DNA from: Allacma fusca
Taxonomy: Eukaryota; Arthropoda; Collembola; Symphypleona; Sminthuridae
Direction of reading: 5' to 3'
NCBI GenBank assembly: GCA_947179485.1
Contig: OX359249.1
Coordinates: 37,620,250-37,684,249, forward strand
Length of the DNA: 64,000 nucleotides
A program made the position numbers and the translations under genes. The notes under the pieces are model-generated. The model was not told the DNA's origin. It worked only from the letters and a program-made list of their open reading frames with translations, and made no database searches. Shown piece by piece: positions 12,873 through 23,600 of the stretch. Each line of letters opens with the position of its first letter. Position 1 is the stretch's first letter.

Positions 12873-15800
12873 CCTGCCTAGAGTATATTTTAGTTCACAG
12901 AAATATTAACAGAAGATGATATTTAAGAAAATCGATGCTCAAGACTGGTTATGGATCCGTCAGTCACTGGATGATGAAAGACCTTTTCGTGTAGGAAGGG
13001 AAAGTACGTAATATTTTATTTTTTTCGTGTCGACACTGTCGGGATACTGTAATCCTGTATATTGCCTGGGCGAAGTCAGGTCCTGTGATTTCAGGAACTA
13101 CCTTAAATGTGACCATTTGACGTGAGCAGTAAAAATATAATCAGAGTCGCAAAGCCTCTGTCTTCTACGCCTGTTCCTCGCATGTGACTTAGCTCACGGC
13201 GGGAAGGGGACTCCAGAACTGTTTTTGTTTACAGACCTGAGCTGTGCTGTGCTGTGCGTCCCCTAAACGCTTATTGTATACACTACAACGTACGTGTTTA
13301 GTTCACTTAATTAGCTTGTGTTGGATGCTCCATGTTAAAAAAATTAATGCCGTTTGTAATCACAAATGGCAATCTTCACTAATAAATAATTATCTACCCT
13401 TTTAAACCCTTCCTTTAGAAAGGATGTCTTCATTGCTCATATTTTGTATTTAAAAAAATTTAAATTGGGGTACTATACGGCTATGCATGCTAACCGCAAG
13501 TGATGACTCGAATGCGCTAACTTTCCTCCCCGGAGCTGATCCATGACAGCATGTTAAATTTTGAAATAAATTTAAAACTGACATCACTCGGAAATTATCA
13601 TGTTAAACATTTTTACATTCATAGAATATAAGCCGAAGTCGCTAATTATTGAGAAAAAGGAATGAGGGAGAAAGACTTCAAAAGTTATGTCAGTGAGTGG
13701 AGTATGTACCTCAGATTTTAGTATGGAATAATAATGGAAATTAAAAGCGATTAATATTTTAGGGATTGTTTTTTTAGAGAGAATTTTTGACTGGGGTGGG
13801 CCGGTTTAAAGATTTTAATGGTGATGAGATAAATGTAATAATTATGTTGGATGGTAGGAGTTTTAAAGTAGGTCAATATTTTGGGCTGAAGGCTGAATTC
13901 AAGTCACATAGCCCAAAAGGTTTGAATTGCATGAAGCTTAGAATTATTCTGGGGGCAGGATTGAGGGCTGTGTAGCTTTATTATTTGGTCAAGAACTCAT
14001 TGTAGAAGTGACTGAAGTGAGAGTATTGCCAAACTTTATGACCAGATGCCTTTCGTGAGTCTCAATATGCGCGAAACCAGTGGGAAAAAGAAAGCTTCAA
14101 TGCATATGCATTGAGTCTATGGTCCTTCTAGTAGTGTTCATCTTCAGCTTCATCCCTGAACCTTACATTCGTGGGTGTACATCCTGTAAATGACATATTA
14201 AATCAATGGAGACGGCGCCACTCGTGTGAGTAAAAGTGGAGGGTAAATCTATATACTCAAATTGGGCATGGTCTTACAATACAATTAAAGGGAATAGTAG
14301 AGGGTAACAATTTCACTGGGACTATTGGAAGCAGGCGTCGGAGCGGAATGATGTGTTAATACTAAGGGTTACTCTTTTTTTCCAATTGGGTGACTCCATG
14401 TATAGGATGAGATGAGGATACGGGATGGACAGCTGAAGAAACAATGAAGCCTCAGCGGGATGAAGTGAGTGTTTGAAGTACAGAGTGCTCCAAACTATAT
14501 TATCCCCCTGTGTAGACCCTAAGAGGGAAAAACAGTAGGAAACATTCAATTCCTATATTTAACAGGAGCATTATTTTCTACAATTTGTTATAATTGTAGA
14601 TTTGAGGTCAAGTTGTCTAAAATTTTCAGTAATGATAGTGAGAAATATTTTGTTTAAGTTCATATACAATCTTTAGGAAAATATCGGATGCCGCTCTTTT
14701 GTAGGAAATTTCATGGGCTTTTCAAGTAGCTCCGAGCCGACGTCCGATTCGGACAGGTTCGGTTAGAAAACGTTTATAATTGGGTACATGACCGGTAAAT
14801 ACAGTGAGGCAGGCTGAGGACCAAGTACTCCTTTAACCTCCCATATCCCCAAAATAATTATTTCAGACTGTTATTTCTATAGCTTCACTTCAAATAGGGC
14901 TTTTATGTCCATTTTTACCAAATTCTTGAATACCTAAAATATCCCAGTAAACAGTTTATATTATTTTTTATACTTATATTTATTATCTTCCCTTGCTCCC
15001 TCTGTACCCCCAAAGCAAAACAGCATTGACTCACCCCTCTGAGTCACTTAACTTTCACTGTTGGCTCGTCACTGTCGTGTCATATTGGGACTGGTACGGA
15101 AGGATTAGTCACTTCGTGATTCGTCTTCGTAAAAACTTAAATATCACTTTTACATGATGAGTATTACAAGCATAATTTAGGCTTGCAACTTACGATGCTA
15201 CCCTTCCCTTGAATTTTGTCATTCAAACAGTTTTGAAGATTTTGTCAAGCGTTCATTTGTCCAGGAATTTTATCAAGGACAAACAATTATTTGAAAATTC
15301 ATGTAACTTTTACCTTAGGAAATTCACTTCATTCATTTTATTTCCAAAAAAATCCTGGAAATACCAAAAATGACTTAATTCAGAATGTTCGTCTTTTCCA
15401 GTCTTCTTAACTGTTTATTACACAAAATTAACCTTTACTTTAGTATTGTTCCGTCGTCCAAAAATTTTTTCCGGGCAAAATTCTATCCTATAGAGTTTCT
15501 CCTCCTCATAAGATACATCTAGTCCCACAAAAGGACACGGGGTCAAAAAATCATTACGCTCTATCATTAAACCCCCAAACAGAATGTTCCTGCCCAAAAC
15601 ATGAAAAATCGTTCATAAAATACTGCCAACTGATGCATTCATCCCACCTGAGTCCAATGTCCCCGCACACAAATGTCGTAAATAAAATTTTACGGGGAAA
15701 AAAGGGAGGAGTTTCCTTAAACTCTCAAGCTTTGGAAATGAACAAAATAATTTGCGCAACCACAAATAAATCAAGTTTTATCCAACAGCGGGATGCATTA

Positions 15801-17396
15801 CGAAAATCGACATTTGAAGCAAGACTGGTATCTTTGTTACTATACCAGCGTGACAAATAAAATTCGTATGTAGTCGACTCATGAGCCGCTATCTATACAT
15901 GAATTATCTACAGGGAAAAAATCTACTTTTCCTCTAATTTATTTCAAGTAAAGTAAACTAATATTTCCTAAAAATAAATTTACTCTATACTTGCAGAATG
16001 TTCCCGTTATTATTATCATTTGGGACGAACGACGACGTCCGTACCGTAAACTAAAGCCGTACTTGTGCAATAGGGGCTGAGCCCCTTCTGTCATTGGCTA
16101 CGTATAGGGCAGGACACTTTGGATGTATGCGGTGAATAATATTGAGTAAGGAAAAAGGTGTAGATGGGGAAGTATGCACATGTCAGTTCAGGTCTGTACG
16201 TGCACGAGAGAGAGAGAGAGACGAGAGCGAAAGAAAAAGAAAGGAACGAAACGGATACAATGGGAGCATTGAAATCCCGCGTAAATGATTTCCTGCCCTT
16301 GTTTAATGGATAATTCAGCATCATTCCTCCGTTGTATTTACTTCAAGTCAAATGTACATTCTTTTGTTCAAAACTTTTTAGAATCCCAAGAAATTCCCAT
16401 AAATTCCTGCTCTGTAACAAATTGAGTCAATTTCAAATCACAGGTAGAAATATTTTCAGCCATTCTTTAAATTTATTCATTTTAGACTCTACTTATACAA
16501 AGTATCGAGGAATATTATTTAGCTTTTGTGTATTGCCTCATTTGAATACAAGCTCGCCTCCATATTCACCAAATAGGATAGTCACAATAATTGTGAAAGG
16601 ATTTTGTTCCGGTCAACTCACTCACGTCCAACGAACGCTTCCATTTCTTCAAAGGAGTCAGTTCAAAATTTTAAAATTAATTATTGAAGGGCCGGCATGA
16701 CAACTCATTTTAAGTGAATTAGCTGAGACCTGTGGCTGTATGGGATCAAAATATTGATTCAGAATTGACGTCCTGAAAGTAGTGGTAAAAAAGATTCATT
16801 TGTTTGTGTTCAAGTGTGGAAAAGGGATTGTGTTCATGTGGGAATTTGAAGCAGACTCAGAGAAAGGAATTTTGTTGATTTTTGGGTACATCTAGTATCT
16901 TTGTATTTGTATGTAATTGTTTAGGACGATGGACGCCTTATGGAATTTGAGAGGACGTTTGATTGAAGACACTGATTGAGAGGTCTCTAAAATTGGGGAA
17001 GGTTTGAAACATTTGGATGTGAAAATTGGAAAGTCTGTAGGGTAGAAGATGACGGGAAGGAAATTCTGTAGGATTTTTATTTCGTAGGATGTGGGGATCT
17101 TGGAGGGGGTTTTATCATCTTTGTCAGATTAGAAAGAATATAGATAGGATCCTAGGGAGGGATGTGGTTGTAATTGATTATTTTAATTCCAGGTGAAGAT
17201 TTAGGACCGAAGAGGGGCAGTATCGAGGAGTGTTGGAGTCAATTTGGCAGCGATCTGGATCTGGAGTACGTCCGTGTGTAAGTGCCTGCGTTACCTTACT
17301 GGGAAGTGATTTACTTGTCCCAGTGTCAGTGTGAACATGAACCTGTGAGTGAAGAAACCTCTGAAAGGCTGACAAACAAGACTGGTTAAGCTCGTG
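12873..17396. other. intergenic between the FUN14 gene and trithorax
   Basis: No coding exon is supported in about 4.5 kb. The left end should hold the promoter and leader of the minus-strand FUN14 gene. The right end probably holds the promoter and a non-coding first exon of trithorax: a good donor (GTG before GTAAGT) ends a putative leader exon at 17396. There is a short GA tract near 16206-16221 and a short TGCTG-type repeat near 13243-13257. Confidence 0.45.
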
Positions 17397-17625
17397 GTAA
17401 GTTTTATTGTTAATTATGTTCTAGCTTCGGAGTTGTGCACTTTTGTAATAGTAGTGTGCAGATCAGGGAAGTTGGACTGGTACAGTTTGAATCTTTTGAT
17501 AGTTTGTAGTGGGTGGGGATGAGTCGGGAAGTGGGACTGAAGATCGAATTAATCACTCATGCGATGCTAGTTCGTGGGGTATTGTTAATTGGTATTGGAC
17601 TAATTCATTTGATTGGTTCTAACAG
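17397..17625 (+). other. candidate 5' UTR intron of trithorax
   Basis: A consensus donor at 17397 (GTAAGT) and an acceptor ending at 17625 (TTCTAACAG) would remove 229 bases and place the trithorax ATG 22 bases into the next exon. This is inferred from splice motifs only. The reading frame upstream of the ATG stays open to about 17513, so an unspliced leader with an earlier start is possible. Confidence 0.4.
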
Positions 17626-17647
17626 ACTAGGAAAGTTGTTGGAGGAA

Positions 17648-20600
17648 ATGGCTTGCAGCGGTGGTCAAGGTGGGGGAATCATGGGAGCCAGTTCTCAAAT
17701 TGTTTATGCCTCCAGGAGTAAACCGCCTCCGAATGTGTTCGCTTCGAAAGGCAGGTCATTTCCATTCAGCACCGAAGAGTCTCCTGAAACAGCATCAAAT
17801 TTGCTAACATTTCGAATGTTATTTGGAGATGAGAGTGAAGACGTAAGATATCCTTACTGTTATTAAGTTTATACTATTATTTCAAATAGATTCGTAGAAT
17901 TTTGTTTGTAACTATTGATTCCATTTTCAGACCGAAGAAAGTGAGGTTTTTCTTGGTTTCGAGAAAAAAGACGAGCTTCGGAAAAAATGCAGACTGGCTC
18001 GCGACGGCATAGCTCAAGAGATCTGCAAAATGGAGAAACAGATTAGGAAAGCGAAGATGGATTTAAAGAGAAAGAACATGCCTGTGGAAAAGCAGATCAA
18101 GAAACTTAAGCTTGAAAGACAGTCACCTGTAAGTTGTAGCTCCACTGACGAGTCTACAAAAACCAATTTACCAATAACACCGCACGATAAACCGCTAATA
18201 GATTGTTCAAGTGATCCGAAAAACATCCCTGTCGGCGAAACGAATTCACCGCTCGATACGCAGGAGCTGTCTCTTCCTGCAGTCAGTAGTAGCAAATTTA
18301 GTAATTCATCTGAATCTACGACTTGCACTGAGACCAATAGTGTTAATGCTAAATCCACTCCACCAAAAGTGTACTGTGCAAATTACACCACTAAAGAAGA
18401 CTTGGCAGTCGGAAGTACGAGTCTATCTGCTGTCCCAGCAAATTTTGTAAACACTAATTCAGCAAAGAAAGATTCAAAAATTCCTTCAGGCGAGTCCTTT
18501 ATTGGATTCCCGGTTGATTCTCCTCTGCTCCTTAAATGTAAGCGCAAACTAGAAAGTATAACCATTGAACTCGAAAAAGAAGATGATTTCCTTGGATTTC
18601 CGCAAGATCATCCATTGAGACAAAAATGTATAATGAGGCTGATTAAATTGAAAGCAGAGATTAATAGAAATGCTAACTTCATTGGATTTTCGGGAAATGA
18701 CCCGCTCCTTAAATCAGTATTTGACAAGTACAAGGCGGTTGTATCGGAGCTATCCACCGTCATTGATTCTATCAAGACCAAGCGAGAATTAGCTTTAAAG
18801 AAGCTTTCGCCTATTCAGCCACAAAAATCATTTAAGATTACAAAGGAGATTCAACATACCGGTCTTGGTGTGGATTCAGGGATTGTTGTCAATAAAGCAC
18901 CCGTATTGAATTCGATGTTGGTTGGAAGTCGATTGGAAACCTCTCGGGGTGCTACGAATGTGCTGAAACAAGAGTCTAGTAAGAATTCCAGCACCAGAAA
19001 ACAAGGTAATTTGAATTAATGTTAAGGAGTAACTAAGAACAATCGATTTGTAGGATGTGCTACGATCATATTCACTTCTGAGAAATCCTTTGCATTGACT
19101 TTTGCTTACGTTTGAAATAGTTAAAGTGCTGCATCCGAATGTGAAAGCGAATATAAAGCATGTGAGGCTGGGACCTCGAATCAAGAACGTCAGGTTTTGC
19201 GGAGGACCAGGTCAAACACTTCCTCTCTCTAAATTCTTACCGCATCAATATCCTTGGAGTAAGTTGACAACTTTGGAACAGTATATTATTCGTTTTCTTC
19301 TAATAATAATAAATATTGTCAGGATGATCGAACTTGCAGGCTAGTTATTAATATTATATACTTACTATTGGTTACATGAACGTTTGCAGATCAAGATTAT
19401 GGAGAATCTACTGGAACTTATGAAGAAACTTCAAAAGAAGTTTTCGTCGATCTATCTTCGGAGCCTGAGTTTCAGCCTGACTCAGGAGCTGAAGAGGAAG
19501 TAAGTATCTTAGTTTTGATAGCTTCAGTGTAGAAAAAGGAAAAGTCAAATATTCAGCTAGAACGTATCTAAACAATTCGCTGGTGAATGTCTGTGTAATA
19601 AATGAAACATTGATAACAGATATTATTGGGCAGGCAGAGAGGAACTTGGGGCCATAGGAGCGGTCTAATTAATGCAATTATTCCATTTTCACCGGAAGAA
19701 ATTGCAGAATCTGGATTTCCTGTTATTATCACACAACCCTTCCCGCCTAAGCCACTCTGCTTCCTCTGCGGCTCCGCTGGAATGACACAAGTATTTGCGT
19801 TTTATATCTTTTTATATGTTGATTTTATGAAATATAGCACGTAGCAATAATTAATGCAAAAGATTTTTAGGAATTGTTTATTTCATGTGTTATTTTGATC
19901 TTGCGTATGGATATCTTTAACTTGCCCTCACAATTGTTTTATGTAGTTCTGAAAGAGAAATGAGACTGCAATATAAAAGTCTGCTACTATTCTGTATGTG
20001 ACCATAATTTGAGTTATGAAACATTTTTCATGGTGTGCTGGCTGTAAGTTTTCATCCTTTCATGAGTTCTAAATTATCCCGTTACAGAATTTTTCACGGT
20101 ATGCATTTGGTAAAGGGTTGCTGCATAAAAAACCTATGTAATTTTACGTTTTCTTGGGTGGTAGTTTTTTAATATAAAGACCTAATTTTTTTAATTTCTG
20201 AATTTGTCTATATTTTTGTTTATTTTTCAAGCACCAGGTCGCTAAACATTCCTGATTACGTATGGTGAAAATACACTCGAAAGCTGTTGTTCTTATAGTA
20301 AGGACAAAGTTGCTGGTGGAACTCATTGATTATTATGAATTCGTTGATGTTAAAGCTTGTGATTTTTGTGGGCTGTTTTCATGGCCGATCTTCTATTACG
20401 CTGTGCAGGATCGAGACAGTATGGTACCGGGTGTAATGTTATCGCATGGTTATTGGGTAGTTTGAAAGATTTTATCCGGGAGTACAGTACTAGACCTTAT
20501 GTTCTATCGTCTAGTTTGAGTTAGCATACATAATTCATTTTTTAGTTACTACGATTATGCGCATTTGGAGGTCATTGTTATACTTTTTACGAATAGTCCT

Positions 20601-23600
20601 GCAGTAGTCACGGTACGATGATGTGTGATGGACTAAGTGGTAAACAATTGCTAAAGTTAGTTGTTAATGTTGTTTCTTGTTGAAGCCGATTGTCTAGATG
20701 AAAATATCTGATAGGGTAATAATAACGTAGAAATTTAATACTTTTTATTATACTGTGGAATCACATAGAAATGGACCCTAGCCAATTAGCCATCCAGGTG
20801 TGCTGGCACGCCTCCCCGGACCTCATTGGCCCGTTATTCCAGAATGAATGTTTTGTATTATTCAGCGCGAATTTTACGGCACTATGTACGTATACGTACC
20901 ATGTAAATTACACGACCGATTGTTCACAATGCAACGATGGCTTTAACATTTATGTAAGTGATTTAATTTAATATAATTTAAAAACAAATACGGCTAGCAA
21001 ATCGCAACTAACAGTAAGTGATCAACTTTTTGTAAAAAACGTGTACGCCTTTTTACAAGGGATTAAACATGACATTCGGTGCATTGTGAAACCAAATACA
21101 TAGTGTGTTCTGGAACAAACCGTCTGAAAAGCAGAGATTTTTGATGTCGGCCTCATTGTCAGTACAGTGAAACGGGTACTGAAACGAAAATGTGACCATG
21201 AAAAAGAAAATGTCCATCCAAAAGTTCCGAGACCAATTAATAAACAAATTGAATGTGATAAATTTACAATCGCGGAAATAAGGAGAGTTACATTAGACTT
21301 TTAAGGCAAAAAATAAATTCACAAAAAGCCTGTATTTGGAACAACAGGATATCTTGCTTCATAGGGAGCAATATCTTCTATCAATTAATTCCTACCGGGA
21401 GAATAATTTTAAGATTTTAAGATTTTTGAGTACTAACCTAATTTTATTAGTACATACAATAAAATCCTAGTTGCTGTAGTGCGCTTAACATATTGCTTTT
21501 TGTCACAAAGTTGCTCACTTACTGTTAGTTGCGATTTGCTAGCCGTTTTGTTTTAAAATTATATTAAATTAAATCGCTTAAATGTTAAAGCCATGGTTGC
21601 AATGTGAACAATCGGTCGTGTAATTCATATGGTACGTACATAGTGTCGTCAAATTCGCGCTGAATAAAACTAAACATTCATTCTGGAATAACGAGCCAAT
21701 GAGGGCCGGGGAGGCGTGCCAGCACACCTGGATGGCTAATTGGCTAGGGTCCATTTCTATGTGATTCTACAGTACATAGCTCCTGTTTCGGTTTAATTTT
21801 TTATTATGCTTAATTTTTTCCACATACTTAAAGCTCAAACCGATTATGACATTGGCTGTGCATTCTGACTTATAATTTAGTGAATTTGGTGTACTTTTAA
21901 TGTTACAATTAAGTTGTTCATCCCATACTATGTAAAAATACCGACTAGCGACTATTTCAACGAAGTATGTATATTATCTCGTAAAAATATATTTCAGTTA
22001 ATAAATTTAGACCACTTGTATTTAGGAGACTTGTACATGTATTCCTGTATTTAGGAAAGCCTATTGATCAAACTTTTCAACATTTATTTCTAACTTGTGG
22101 ATTTTATGAGTGTATCCAAAGTAATAAAAGATGTTACATACCTTCTAAAGTATTTCCTTGTAGGATCAGCCATATCCGATATTAGTTTAATTTATTTAGA
22201 CTGGAATGAGGACTATGAGTATTGAGTAGAATTTGATTAACATTCCGCCAGTGTACGAGCAAACACATTTTTCCAATTAATTTGACTGTTAATTTATTTT
22301 TGCACATTTAGCTTATTTTCTGCTCCATTTGCTGCGAACCTTACCATCCTTACTGTGTTGGTGATGATGTCCTTATGGCTTCATTTGTTGTTCTTGCCTG
22401 CCTTTCCAAGAAAAATGGAACCGTATCTGCGAATGGAGTAACTGACAGGTGTTATGCAGAATCGAAAGGAAATGCCAAACTAGCATCATCTTTGACCTCA
22501 CACCAGGAACCAATGAATGAGGAAGCTTTAAAACTTCAGGAGAAATTAACCTCATGGACATGTAATCGTTGCACAATTTGTGCTTTCTGTGGAAAGAATA
22601 GAAGAGATAGTGGGAAAAATAAACACAGATTTGATGAAGACAAGTTTGTGAAATGTTCGTGCTGCAAAGACACTTATCATACACAGTGTCTAGGAAAACG
22701 GCTCGCGGACGGGTTAATTGAAGATTTTGACGCACCTCCAGACAGTGACGATGAAAGTGAGAAGCAATGGTTGTGTGATAACTGTGCAAAATGTCGAAGC
22801 TGTGGCGTAAAACTGGATAGAAGTTCTTATGAGAAAAAGAAGAAGAAAAAAAACAACCTTATGCTATGTTTGGAGTGTTTCAAGAGGAGGCAGCGGGGAT
22901 CATTTTGTCCTATTTGCAATGTATCATACGATGATAATGACTATGAAACTAGGGTAATCCAACTTTTCTGCTTTTTCCATCGCTTTTTCATTGTTTATAG
23001 AATTATGTATCTACGGTGGCACATGACATTATTCCAGCAACATATGATGTCGATCAGTGACTCAGCCATGTTAGCCTATTGCGTTCTTTGCAGCTTTAAC
23101 ATGGTTTCATACTTTATTAATCTACCGTAATACTGGTATTTTTTAAATTTGAAGAAAATGTGAGTATCTTAAAAGTGATTTGACATGGAAATAATATTGG
23201 GTTCAATTTCAACTTGTAGATGATGGAGTGTGGTAAATGTCAACGGTGGATTCATGCTAAATGCGAAGGAATATCGGAAGAGCAGTATCAGGTGTTGAGT
23301 AGTCTTCCCGAAAGCATTGAGTTTGTTTGCAAGTAAGCGTATTATTTAAAATATCGTAAAAATAAACTTAGGCAGGTCCAAAAACATTCTTATTTTATTG
23401 GACCTTTCTTCATTACCCAAGTAGAATTTAAATTTCTCAGTACAGTCTATAAGCTTATCCGTGCCGTACTTGCTTACCAAAAATATGATTAAGTGGGTCA
23501 ACTAATTGAGATTATGATCTTTGATTTTCAGGCTTTGCGATGAAACTGGCTTCCCGTTGTGGTTACACGCTATTCGGACGGAAATAGTGAGTGGTTGTGA

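Larger units (their letters stand above)
20751..21774. mobile_element. foldback DNA transposon with long inverted repeats and a decayed transposase-like core
   Basis: Bases 20753-21037 and 21495-21772 are inverted copies of each other at roughly 90% identity, around a loop of about 460 bases. Each outer end reads CTGTxGAATCACATAG and is preceded by TA, compatible with a TA target duplication of Tc1/mariner type. The loop has a plus-strand frame (about 21136-21303) reading VSTVKRVLKRK, a charged linker, then IAEIRRVTLDF before a stop, with further stops on both sides. This resembles the helix-turn-helix and linker part of DDE transposases, but I cannot assign a family. It lies inside the 2521-base trithorax intron 5 (19791-22311), so it should be removed by splicing. 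The divergence between arms and the stops suggest an old, inactive copy. Confidence 0.85.

Noticed and set aside
16206..16221. Second GA-rich tract
   Set aside because: It is too short and imperfect to list as a microsatellite feature.
18014..18358. Hydrophobic 114-codon frame on the minus strand
   Set aside because: It is antisense to trithorax exon 2, whose family match is clear.
21053..21247. 64-codon minus-strand frame inside the foldback element
   Set aside because: It is antisense to the transposase-like frame and reads as its mirror, with aromatic-rich composition.
22373..22789. 138-codon minus-strand frame opposite the PHD fingers
   Set aside because: It is a shadow of the Cys/His-rich coding strand.
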